Source: Thalassospira sp. MCCC 1A01428
Lineage (GTDB): Bacteria > Pseudomonadota > Alphaproteobacteria > Rhodospirillales > Thalassospiraceae
Assembly (NCBI RefSeq): GCF_002115825.1
Contig: NZ_JFJZ01000013.1
Span: 1-64,000 of the forward strand
Direction of reading: 5' to 3'
DNA length: 64,000 bases
The position numbers and the translations under genes were made by a program. The notes under the pieces were generated by a model. The model saw only the letters and a list, made by a program, of their open reading frames with translations. It had not been told where the DNA came from and ran no database searches. Each line of letters opens with the position of its first letter. The stretch's first letter is position 1. This document shows, piece by piece, positions 56,601 through 62,179 of the stretch.

Positions 56601-56731
56601 GCACCAGCCTTGTTTTTGATGCGGAATCCGGCCTGTGGCTGAATGATGCCGCAACAGACGAAGGCCCGGTTTTTGTACCGGAACTGGTTGAAAAGGCACC
56701 GGTTCTTTCGCTGGTAACCAAGGCCGCATAG
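44612..56731 (+). CDS. Giant RTX surface protein with N-terminal LEPR-XLL-type motif
   Basis: 4039 residues from the ATG at 44612, with GGAGAAAGG nine or so bases upstream; the frame could extend to 44528 but the ribosome site favours this start. There is no classical signal peptide. The basic N-terminus is followed by VEPIEPRILLSADPL (residues 38-52), matching the LEPR-XLL motif of very large bacterial surface proteins. Residues 60-2400 form long acidic Asp/Ser/Thr-rich domains without cysteines. From about 2420 to 3730 there are many GGxGxDxL/I calcium-binding nonapeptides (e.g. GGAGNDVI, GGSGNDSIYGDTGNDTIY). The C-terminal 330 residues are Ser/Gly/Pro-rich, ending in a short ordered stretch (FLWLDENGRYVDFAAL). 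The following genes encode adaptor and channel proteins, so type-I-like export is likely. It probably acts as an adhesin or biofilm matrix protein. Confidence 0.9.
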   Translation: MRTIRDWVSNRRKHVRDVKVSHAALMAAPVRNTRRLHVEPIEPRILLSADPLDAKYADDISDALTQVENLLDNLEGHDLFADPLPMVFGTDENSGAGALADLSDIFKQNIIDPLSSITQYYDNSEFDDLSNLKTDWETFFKQSGYYSDGDSTLDISYDGDGTYAVSMSQTIDREFTIGVDDPNHDYNISLDTNGEMELTFDINFTVKIDKSVDETSAITFSLDSLSLQSTVDQDLTGHKLTLGIIPLTVGGVANDSTQGGINYSVTLNVADSGHLDDLTMSQLSSISNLSSVLTVSAQNNGSDNSVLASLPLALEGPAAGISGIDVGDIPNITVTGHVVGVNEEVSVSMNSELELLSNFDAKDFLSIMTNFVSVVDSIDQGDVLDVSLPFTDGLTVGDAIDLAAKMQHIIDQLGSEVGVIGFSEDQSASASDGNSSVELVSDVIDFGENPFPENGLTFVLTLDGEEVNIALGNIDPDPDVTGDEHAISNITDLATAIAAALSTSSVKDRVTVSQRDGKLVFAATKTGTDTPAKLEVGSLAGKTSFSDIVEFSEQTGALLGFTGTAAEMIQALDLRFIDGSLAMDISYGDTQTYSGDVNFDASTTLGDLDSLTGSADMSVHSVMGVSATLLFDMHGLGSSVDWSDSTPALSGLFDGNGVITADDGLADLQITMRDGAQYTLDVDPSWTVAELVSALDGLDDYLHVSLDTDTFRITIEDASASTSDNAGDFGLNLGHNAYSDTTSSTPSAVLSGAIADDADFGAATSFILKVGKFSPVIVNIAADGSRTTADDFAAAINAALADIDVPEGSLGVADKHYSDIVHVTIGEDDGKSVMKVATTITNVIDAATKKISERNLLNSSLRMDAVDLSVTSINDSLVGLNLGIEGSNQANSAETVSRITSSALHGDSYANHLGIQDFNAAVNVELAISNLDATGRVGLIDFTADGSGFVSLNSVVSLHNTYAESDSETPHTTTARDVLATAYGNDDSAISDIVDVQYSSGHGDQPYAQLTLTNVAISGDVLDDIDVGNITITLSDLDTIGDLQNLTPTVNLGGLADGSVSALADLNIDNILAGLQTALEYINGQYSGSILAKDLPLLGMSATDLLDFAGDIKAHLLAFKNNPASGLGDLESALKTAFGMDANSNGIDVHLTDDATALMIDINYSPATVSSSESLNLAIGDLASQAGDDAVKNLLGGLSDIVDVNGTGLVDVTAAATVGLTLGFRLAQPENSTPATGSTAVGNINGGQGIGTNASSKTDLSVTLANAEKFEVDLDALVKTGATVSDILAGIKQAANDAGVSDSELTIDIDENGRLVFTDLTTADVSSIPTGLDGLGMDGGDVASVISGSLGNDFDTTGAFEFAVSVNGAGAVTVHLDADETRTTEAAFEKALQNALAQTFVSTGDMSGIEGSVPVYAALGNLVSVSIDGSHNISFSADTNVLGGSATLQLSDVAASSAEPGLIIKSINGSTAAEDLGIAGTQSTVVDGQRVLTGARLYADSTNERFFLDTSKTGVSLDISVSAENLTFNTNFGATTGKVEGGSVALGGLSGSAVAGEDGFAVSGPAHLKLSLNDQYNGSDADERLYFSELDSNDISNIVNVDSDVAVKADLPLTIGGVEFNPGVGVEISDYFGDGKTISVSSADIADSLNAESILNSPGLLLNGLDYFLSQLEGQLESRLLELDLPFIGDALGVAADYFEDLHEGLIDAISEAIQDFQDDNPGLVVPTTTVVETALENMLKQIGAVDGSDHNKDVDVIATYDADSDEVRFSTDIHWDFYNQDISLAEDLGIAGLGLDVSSGMVNLELGMDFDFDFGINAAQGFFVETGAIDELVLSFNLDFAGLDAEGRQGILNSDITDKASAFAGTVTFDINPDQGSTTGNDIDVNDRTQDGRLTFAEVRSVDHLFASTLDAEGQLDFNVHSSASGAASGVGLPEISHELYVDFDFHQKFGDGTEAVANYGSLEYRDVTMNLAGIINDILMPIFETIDEMLDPLRPLVEFLTSPIPGISEVIGSMSILDMARSVGATNGGVFGFIATLDNLIDLIDQVKKFQSASGDNAIGAEFGTFKYDGNAVLNNPNGVEGINLADAVDYDHYAFSNFGTVKTQMGVSGGLLDDLTKETWVNIFSLPILTDNNLPLKLLTGQTDAVELFHFDLPKFDLEFNLNKSWPYPLYPPLLMLEIGIGTDFKVTFDLAGGYDLHGLAEFVDSGDPISLFDGFYISDLHQGSKDIPEVVVNGEIYGSASVKLNAGIISASGGLKLALGTTISFDINDPNDDGKLRASEFLGLMEISPEYLFDIHGELYIRVAAIADVTAHLLFTNVTVFELDITIFKATIFTWDLNPPSAPVLANLDDSGTLTVNMGTHAGDRLVDNTEDGDETFYLKHVGGTAGDEKIEVWSSLFNNVVQTFDHVKSVVAFGGAGDDKIILSGITSSMVLDGGAGNDVIRLDGQGISGGTMSSGTAVIRAGKGDDTVYGGSGNDSIYGDTGNDTIYAGAGNDYVDAGSGNDIIHGGAGNDIIYGGSGNDDIFGEDGKDTLYGDKGFDLIVGGLGDDVLHGGDGVDRMFGDETGSTATSFTLESSSSQGGNDTLYGDDGNDYMFGGAGTDLLNGGDGNDILFGDTGTITFDADNGMLVTANTDVAPGIGGNDTLYGGDNEDIIFGGIGNDYIEGGNHNDILIGDTGLVQGSAGSTSGQYLVRGNNSATGNDTIKGGSGNDILIGGLGSDTLSGESGRDVVGGDNISLLRSQTSLILDVISVETVDEGQGSSDIIDGGAGTDMLLGGGGTQSLSVSNGGDNVVVFGDFITGGTGSDIILGDYGIIEPSTGLGATITGRDGTNSGNDLINADSGFDVVIGGGGNDTIDGGEGNDTLLGDIGTVTRDKVTRISRAETTNENIGGNDIINGKLGNDVIMGGTGSDTLTGDDGLDVILGDLGIVIPANGTDADIIAHNFANGAADTIYGNAGNDILLGGGGDDSIYGGEGNNHIAGDNAKVTRSEFTLPEGSEDPLSELAADPVLVFETAEESSGGNDIIETGAGNDVILGGIGQDTISGGDGNDIILGDLGIVIPAGSAGADVIARNGNLGASTNDVITAGDGNKIVLGGSGNDTITIGTGTGNGAGNTNYISGDLAKLKRDADGKLVSFETVEESVGGDDTITTGSSTGDDIILGGIGQDTISTGYGTDIIIGDLGIVIPVGSAGPDVIARNGTIGLTNNDTITTSDGNKIVLGGSGNDTITIGTGTGNGAGNTNYISGDLAELKRDADGKLVSFETVEENVGGDDTITTGTGAGIDFILGGVGQDTIASGNGNDTILGDLGIVIPVGNAGPDVIARNGNIGTDTDDIIDAGNGDNVVFGGSGNDTITTGSGVDYISGDLAELKRDINGTLVSFETVEEAIGGNDFVTAGAGDDMILGGIGQDSIFGNADNDTILGDLGIIVPMGSAGADVIARHGNIGTNTDDIIDAGNGNNVVFGGSGSDTITTGTGSDYIAGDLAELTRKADGTLVMFETVEETIGGADIINAGAGNDAIFGGQGGDTISAGAGDDVVLGDAGYLKLDNSEIYVIAEKKNWDLGTHYTLETRNQAVGGDDTIHGNEGNDILIGGSFDDYLDGDAGNDAIIGDQGGATYRDVTDRLEIHTKELLAENNGNDILYGDEGNDELIGGAYEDSLFGGVDDDILIGDEGEVYYGFVPREQGKEYHDSLPRMARSTESFTGRQDTLDSGSGVDFILGGEQPNFIVADAALDLVQIENGEFRIDETRNSKTEFPAFQGDPILQPQAAYFASIDERSPILQSITSTTSSGSGSSSSHSTSAPGSFLTGGGASGFAGVLSATGQSGDGIGGNGAGSLSLAGGTNAILGGVGSVHQTNDGSIAGFIEAATILSTSDQSALSSANGTGNNGLGLSTPSVSFGAQVNTPQGANDLPSAGQNTNPAGPQAPGAQGPAGNAAPDATGETPANPPAQGTDGNDTSEQDAEPEDGAFLWLDENGRYVDFAALAPSGGTSLVFDAESGLWLNDAATDEGPVFVPELVEKAPVLSLVTKAA
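53894..54464 (+). repeat. Near-identical 193-bp repeats in the RTX region, 378 bp apart
   Basis: 53894-54086 and 54272-54464 differ at four bases by eye. They belong to a supermodule of about 126 residues, each with GDLGIVIP, DVIARNG, FGGSGNDTI and a FETVEE end. At least five supermodules run from about 53.39 to 55.25 kb. Such identity at the DNA level points to recent duplication or gene conversion, and copy number may vary among strains. Confidence 0.85.
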
Positions 56732-56788
56732 CGTTGGCCTGAAAACCGCGATACCCCGTTTTAAGTTGAATATAAGGATTTACGAAGA

Positions 56789-57085
56789 ATGGCTGAGAAT
56801 ACCAAATCGCAAACTGGCGTAACCACCGATACCGATCAGCGCAAGATCAATTGGGATGACGCCAACATGCGCAGCACCTATGCCAATGTGTCGAACGTTG
56901 CCAGCACGCGGGAAGAAGTCATGCTGCTGTTCGGGACCAGCCAGGTATGGAGCAGCTCGCAGGATGATGTTCGTGTTCAGCTGAGTGACCGTATCATCAT
57001 GAGCCCGTTTGCGGCGAAACGCCTGAAGAAAATCCTCGACCATACGTTGGCCGAATATGAACGCGTATATGGAAAACTTGGCTAA
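56789..57085 (+). CDS. DUF3467 family small protein
   Basis: 98 residues. The C-terminal half, VRVQLSDRIIMSPFAAKRL, together with YANVSNVASTREEVMLLFG, matches the DUF3467 pattern (a YANxVxV start, a DFG-like strand and a RIVMSPxxAKRL end). Its function is not established. It lies between the RTX protein and the adaptor genes, 57 bp after the RTX stop. This suggests a chaperone-like or regulatory cytoplasmic helper for the export system, by context only. Confidence 0.75.
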   Translation: MAENTKSQTGVTTDTDQRKINWDDANMRSTYANVSNVASTREEVMLLFGTSQVWSSSQDDVRVQLSDRIIMSPFAAKRLKKILDHTLAEYERVYGKLG

Positions 57086-57139
57086 GGCCAGGTTCGTCTG
57101 ACTCTGTTTTGAGGGGAATGGAGATGACTTGCGGGGGAC

Positions 57140-59032
57140 TTGATATCGGGGTTTGGGGGCGTTTTGACTAATCTACCCGGTAACCCGACGACAGGTGATG
57201 CTTCGGGGTTTATATCCCCGGAACTATGGCGAAAACTGTCGTCAGCCCGGTCGTTTTCCGACCTGGCCGATGGCTGGATTGATTTGTGCCGGGCCAACCT
57301 GGAACTTGTTCTGGGGGCTGCACCTGTTGAAATCGTTGTTGCATTTAACAGTGCTGAAGGTGCCAACCGGCATTTTCGGGTCGCTGCCTATCGTGGTGCC
57401 GATGGCAAACCCGGCGCAACATTGACCCAGGTTGTTCAACGCAGCCTCGTTGTACGCAGCGGCGTTGCAACAACCAACCCCGATTTGGGGGTGGGGTATG
57501 TATCCAATGTCATTTTCGTTGATGATGACCTGAAAGGTGCGGTTGGTATTGTTTTACCAACCGCCGATACCGCACGTTTGAACCTGGCAATGCGGTGCCT
57601 GCAATGGAATGCTGCGTGGCTGGCGGGGTTTTGGCGCGGGGAACAATACCGTGATACCGCCGAGACGGTAGCCTTGCGGTATGGTCAACACGCCAGTGCG
57701 GCCCTTCTGTCCTGCACCGATCTTGAGGCCGGTGCAACCAGTTGTGCCACCGTTATGGCCGATGATCTGGTTGCGAACCGTGTGACGATTGGTCTGGTTC
57801 AGGGGCGCAAGGTGCGCATTCTGGGGTCTTCTCATACGGCGATGGTTACCGCCAAAAGTGACCGTGTCCACCTGATTGTCGATGCCATGCGTGAAGCTGT
57901 GTATCAAAAGGGCCCGGTGCATTTTTCCGGTGCTGGCAGCAGTTCGCAAACCGCGACTGAAAGCCACGCAAAACTGGTTGAAGGGCGTGAAAAGGCCTGG
58001 GTTGGATCGTGGCCCGTGGTTTTGCCTGGTCTGGCAGATGGCGTCGTCGTTGTTCAAATCGAATGCAATCTTGATCAATGCCTGCGGGTTCAGGCACTTG
58101 GTGGTGTTTTATCCGAATTAATAGCACCGGCATTTGGTTTGCAAATGGCGGCAGCCCGCAGTGGTTTGCACCGGTTTTATCGTCGGGTAAACCGGGCGAT
58201 GGGCTGGGTTTTCGGGTTGCATCACACCCGGGTTAAGGCTGTCGGGGTGCTTGTGCTGGCCCTGTTCGTTGCAAGCCTGCTCATTCATATTCCGTATCGC
58301 GTTACAGCCGAAACCGAGGTCGAAGGATTGGTGCAGCGGGCTGTGCCCGCCCCGTTTGATGGCTTTATTGCCGAGGGACTGGTGCGTGCCGGGGATGTCG
58401 TGCAAAAAGGCGATGTTCTGGGACGTATGGAAACCCGTGAATTGCAGTTACACCGGTTTGAACTGCAAAGCTCGATTGTTGAAAGTCAGCGTAAAATTGA
58501 GGCAGCAACCGGCGAACGTGATTTGTCGGAAGCGCGTATTTTACGGTCACGGATGCAACAGGCCATTTCCGAACTGGAATTGGTGAAAAGCCAGCTGGTT
58601 CGAACTGAATTGCAGGCGCCTTTTAGCGGATTTGTCATTGAAGGCGATCTTTCGCAAAAAATCGGATCGCCGGTGAAAGAGGGGGAGGTTCTTTTTGAAC
58701 TAAGCCCGCTTAACCAGTACCGCCTGAAACTGAAAGTGAATGAAAAAGACATTCGGCACATCGCGGTCGGTCAGTCCGGGGTCTTGCTTCTTCATGCCCG
58801 CCCCAACAGTTTGAACGAAATTTCGGTCGAGCGGATATCCCCGATTTCTGAAGCCGGCGATGGCGAAAATTATTTCAATGTCGAAGCCTTGCTGGTTGAA
58901 TCCACCCAGGACTTACAGCCAGGTATGCGTGGTGTCGCCAAGGTGGAAACCGAACCCCGGTCGGTTTTCTGGATTTATACTCATCCGCTGTGGGATTGGA
59001 TGCGTCTTCGGCTTTGGCGGGTGATGCCATGA
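57140..59032 (+). CDS. HlyD-type adaptor with large N-terminal GAF-like region
   Basis: Up to 630 residues. The start is uncertain: TTG at 57140 or TTG at 57164, neither with ideal ribosome-site spacing. A small frame ATG 57124 to TAA 57171 overlaps both and could couple translation. About 360 cytoplasmic residues look GAF-like (VTIGLVQGRKVRILGSSHTA; WVGSWPVVLPGLADGVVVVQ). One membrane span follows (GVLVLALFVASLLIHIPY). Then comes an HlyD membrane-fusion part: half-lipoyl VPAPFDGFIAEGLVRAGDVV, a coiled-coil hairpin at about 420-495, and the second lipoyl half LQAPFSGFVIEGDLSQKIG. A sensing domain fused to an adaptor is unusual. It overlaps the next gene by ATGA. Confidence 0.85.
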   Translation: MISGFGGVLTNLPGNPTTGDASGFISPELWRKLSSARSFSDLADGWIDLCRANLELVLGAAPVEIVVAFNSAEGANRHFRVAAYRGADGKPGATLTQVVQRSLVVRSGVATTNPDLGVGYVSNVIFVDDDLKGAVGIVLPTADTARLNLAMRCLQWNAAWLAGFWRGEQYRDTAETVALRYGQHASAALLSCTDLEAGATSCATVMADDLVANRVTIGLVQGRKVRILGSSHTAMVTAKSDRVHLIVDAMREAVYQKGPVHFSGAGSSSQTATESHAKLVEGREKAWVGSWPVVLPGLADGVVVVQIECNLDQCLRVQALGGVLSELIAPAFGLQMAAARSGLHRFYRRVNRAMGWVFGLHHTRVKAVGVLVLALFVASLLIHIPYRVTAETEVEGLVQRAVPAPFDGFIAEGLVRAGDVVQKGDVLGRMETRELQLHRFELQSSIVESQRKIEAATGERDLSEARILRSRMQQAISELELVKSQLVRTELQAPFSGFVIEGDLSQKIGSPVKEGEVLFELSPLNQYRLKLKVNEKDIRHIAVGQSGVLLLHARPNSLNEISVERISPISEAGDGENYFNVEALLVESTQDLQPGMRGVAKVETEPRSVFWIYTHPLWDWMRLRLWRVMP

Positions 59033-61221
59033 GTGACATGCTCGCAGCCGATGCAACCCGCGATATGATGCCATCTCCGATGGCACCGACCCAGCCTTCG
59101 CGCTGGGAAACACTGTCAGGTCTTAAGCCGATGGTGCGTGCGGATGTTTCGTTCTTTCGCCATGTTTATCATAATGTTGCGGCCTATATTGCCCATGACC
59201 GCCTTTCAAACCGGTATCATCGGTTAACAACGGCAGCACATGCCTTGTTGCGCCGGATGGACGGGGCAACACCGCTGGCCGATATTCGCCGCGATCTGGA
59301 AAAGAAAGGCGAGATCGAGGGCGACGATGCCGAGTTTGCCCAGATCGTTGATCAGCTTAAATCACTGGAGCTGATCCGCACGGGCGAGGCACCTAATCCG
59401 CGCGCACTGGAACAGCGCATGGTGCGCACGCGGCGGGCCAAGGCGATTGCGCCGTTTAAAAACCCGCTTTATGTACGGATCCCGCTGTTTGATCTGACTC
59501 GCGTGCTGGATTATCTGGAACCGGCAATGCGCTGGGTTTTCAGCCCGATTACGGCCTTTCTGTTCATTTTGCTGGTGGGCTCTGCCATTACCCTGGCCGG
59601 GGTGCATTGGGAAACACTGACCGAAGGTGGGCTGGACCAGTTTATCAGTGCCGAAAATCTTATGATTGTCTGGCTGGTTTATCCGGTTTTAAAACTGATC
59701 CATGAATTTGGACATGCGGTTGTTGTGCGCCATTACGGCGGCAATGTTCGCGAACTGGGCCTGATGTTTTTGCTGTTTGTGCCGGTGCCCTATGTCGATG
59801 CGTCCTCCAGCATTACGTTTCGCAGCAAATGGCACCGCGCCTTTGTTGATGGGGCCGGGATTCTGGTTGAACTGTCGATGGCATCGATTGCGATGTTTGT
59901 CTGGGTGGCGGCAGAACCGGGCATTGTCAGGTCGGTGGCGCACAATGTCATGTTGATCAGCGGCATATCGACCTTGTTGTTTAATGGTAATCCGTTGCAA
60001 CGGTTCGATAGTTATTACCTGCTGTGCGATTTGATCGAAATTCCCAATCTGGCGTTAAAATCGACCAAATATTACAGCTACCTGATTAAGCGATACATCA
60101 TTGGTCTTGATCGCGAATATGAATTTGAGGCGCTGCCATCCGAACGGCGGTGGTTTTTGTTTTATGCGCCATTTTCGTTTGCCTATCGTTCAATGGTGCT
60201 GGTGACCATCGCTATTCATCTGGCCGAACGATATTTCTTTGTTGGTGCCCTGCTGGGATGCTGGACTGTCTTTAACATGTTTGCCATGCCCGTTCTTAAA
60301 GGGTCCGGGTTTTTGCTCACCAATCCCGGTCTGTCTGGAAAGCGGGCAAAATCGGTTTTTCGTGGTTTGTTGCTGGCCGGGGGGCTGGTGGCGCTGGCCT
60401 TTGTTCCCGTGCCTGACCGGGTGGTCGCGCAGGGCGTTGTGTGGTTGCCCGATGACGCGGCTGTGCGCGCACGCACCAGTGGCTTTATTACCGAAATTCA
60501 CCAGCAAAGCGGTGCCCGGGTTCATACGGGCGATTTGCTGATGACCCTGAATAATGAAAAACTGCTAACCGATCGGCGCAAGGTTCTGGCTGAAATAGAT
60601 GCTTTGAAACAACAGCTTGATGCTGATAACGCAACTGATCAGGTGGCGGCATCGATTACCCGGCAGCGCATGGCAAATGCACAGGAACGTTTGGCAACGA
60701 CCACGCGCGATATCGATGCGTTATCTGTTCGTGCGCCGCATGACGGTATTTATGAAGCAGGCATTGAAGAAGACCTGATCGGGCGTTTTTTACCTCGCGG
60801 AGGCGAGGCGGGTTATCTGGTAGAACCTGATATCGCGCCGGTCATCAAGGTGGCCGTCCCGGCGATTGATGGAGATCTGGTGCGCGAACGGCTTCGGGGG
60901 GTAGAGCTGCGGTTTGCCGGGCATCTGGACGATGTTATTCCCGGTACCGTCACATCATGGTCGCCAACAGCAACCCTGAAACTGCCAAGCCCGGTTTTAT
61001 CCCTTGAAGGCGGCGGGCCGTTTGCCTTGAAACCCGAGGCCAATTCCCGCCCGGAACTGGTGAACCCGGTTTTTGTGGCCACAGTTGCCTGTTGTGTCGG
61101 GCAGACACCCGAAAATTATGGTGACCGTGCCCATGTCCGGTTTGATTTGGGATGGGAACCCGTCGCCGTGCTGATTTATCGCGTTGTGCGGCGCAATTTC
61201 CTTAAGAGGTTCGAGGTTTGA
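59029..61221 (+). CDS. PqqD-like / M50 peptidase-like / HlyD membrane protein
   Basis: 730 residues from the ATG at 59029 (ATGA overlap). Residues 30-125 resemble a PqqD-like peptide-binding domain (RYHRLTTAAHALLRRMDG). A multi-span M50 (site-2 protease-like) core follows. It has an intact zinc motif HEFGH at residues 225-229 and the second motif NPLQRFDSYYLL at 321-332, in which Ser replaces the usual Gly of FDGYYLL. After the last spans comes an HlyD/lipoyl part (about 470-730; ARTSGFITEIHQQSGARVHT) with a short coiled coil. Peptidase activity is possible but not proven. It has no Walker motifs and so is not an ABC exporter. It probably joins the adaptors and the TolC-like channel in exporting or processing the RTX protein. 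Confidence 0.87.
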   Translation: MSDMLAADATRDMMPSPMAPTQPSRWETLSGLKPMVRADVSFFRHVYHNVAAYIAHDRLSNRYHRLTTAAHALLRRMDGATPLADIRRDLEKKGEIEGDDAEFAQIVDQLKSLELIRTGEAPNPRALEQRMVRTRRAKAIAPFKNPLYVRIPLFDLTRVLDYLEPAMRWVFSPITAFLFILLVGSAITLAGVHWETLTEGGLDQFISAENLMIVWLVYPVLKLIHEFGHAVVVRHYGGNVRELGLMFLLFVPVPYVDASSSITFRSKWHRAFVDGAGILVELSMASIAMFVWVAAEPGIVRSVAHNVMLISGISTLLFNGNPLQRFDSYYLLCDLIEIPNLALKSTKYYSYLIKRYIIGLDREYEFEALPSERRWFLFYAPFSFAYRSMVLVTIAIHLAERYFFVGALLGCWTVFNMFAMPVLKGSGFLLTNPGLSGKRAKSVFRGLLLAGGLVALAFVPVPDRVVAQGVVWLPDDAAVRARTSGFITEIHQQSGARVHTGDLLMTLNNEKLLTDRRKVLAEIDALKQQLDADNATDQVAASITRQRMANAQERLATTTRDIDALSVRAPHDGIYEAGIEEDLIGRFLPRGGEAGYLVEPDIAPVIKVAVPAIDGDLVRERLRGVELRFAGHLDDVIPGTVTSWSPTATLKLPSPVLSLEGGGPFALKPEANSRPELVNPVFVATVACCVGQTPENYGDRAHVRFDLGWEPVAVLIYRVVRRNFLKRFEV

Positions 61222-62147
61222 CGTTTTCGATGAGACATATTGCACTTGCTGTTCCCGTGCTGTGCCTTGTGCTGGCAGGTGCATTATCGCCTGCGATTGC
61301 CCAAACCGGTGCGGCAACACCGGCCGACCCTGATCCGTTCGCGCAGTTGCTTGAAAATGCCCGGCAGGGCAGCGATGCCGGCGAACAACAGGTTGGCGCC
61401 GAACAAAATGTTTGCCAGGTCAGTGCAAGTGAACTGGTCGAACTGGCAAGCCCGGTTGACGGGGTTATCCACGCCATGCACGCCAGCCGGGGGCAGCGGG
61501 TTAAAAAAGGCGAACTGATCGCTGAATTACAGGCCGATGTTGAAAAGGCACAGGTCAATTACGCACAGGTACGTGCGCAATCGCAAAGTTCGGTGGCCGC
61601 ACGGAAACGGCAGCTTGAATTTACCGAACGCCGCATTAAACGGACCGAAAAATTACGCGCGGCAAAACTGATGACCCAGGAAGAGATCGACACCCTGGAA
61701 ACAGACCGTGACAGCGCCCGGCTGGATTATGAAGCGGCAAAAGAAAATATCACGATCATGAAAGCGGAATTGGCCCTGTCGCGGGCGCAATTGGCGGATC
61801 GCATGATCAAAAGCCCGATTGACGGAGTTTTGATCGAAAAACTTTTAACCGTTGGCGAACAGGTTGACGGCAAGGCAATTGCCCTGATCGCACAGCTTGA
61901 TCCCCTTTTTGTCGAAGTATCTTTGCCGGTTGCCCGGTTTGGAAAATATCAAAAAGGCCAAAAAGTCGTCGTTCATTTTGACGGGCCTAACCTGCGCTCA
62001 AGCCAGGCTGAAATATCGCTGGTTGATCAGATTGTTGAACCCAAAAGCAAAACTTTTGGCATGCGTATTGTGTTGCCAAATCCGGATTTGGCCATTCCCG
62101 CCGGGATTGGCTGTCATATTGAATTCCTGTCACCAAAACAACAGTGA
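61218..62147 (+). CDS. HlyD family periplasmic adaptor
   Basis: 309 residues from TTG at 61218 (TTGA overlap with the previous stop; AAGAGG lies eight bases ahead) or 305 from the ATG at 61230. The signal peptide is hydrophobic (HIALAVPVLCLVLAGALS) with cleavage near IAQ. The half-lipoyl SPVDGVIHAMHASRGQRVKK is near residue 75, followed by a coiled-coil hairpin (about 95-195), the returning lipoyl half KSPIDGVLIEKLLTVGEQVD and a beta-barrel part. It is a soluble or lipid-free periplasmic adaptor and likely bridges the inner-membrane partner and the TolC-like channel. The next gene starts 32 bp later. Confidence 0.9.
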   Translation: MTFSMRHIALAVPVLCLVLAGALSPAIAQTGAATPADPDPFAQLLENARQGSDAGEQQVGAEQNVCQVSASELVELASPVDGVIHAMHASRGQRVKKGELIAELQADVEKAQVNYAQVRAQSQSSVAARKRQLEFTERRIKRTEKLRAAKLMTQEEIDTLETDRDSARLDYEAAKENITIMKAELALSRAQLADRMIKSPIDGVLIEKLLTVGEQVDGKAIALIAQLDPLFVEVSLPVARFGKYQKGQKVVVHFDGPNLRSSQAEISLVDQIVEPKSKTFGMRIVLPNPDLAIPAGIGCHIEFLSPKQQ

Positions 62148-62179
62148 TCAGGGGGACTATTCCTGTGGGGAGCATGGTG

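Noticed and set aside
57124-57171. 15-codon leader peptide before the GAF-like/HlyD gene
   Set aside because: It has a fair ribosome site and overlaps the possible starts, but there is no independent evidence that it is translated; mentioned only under that gene.
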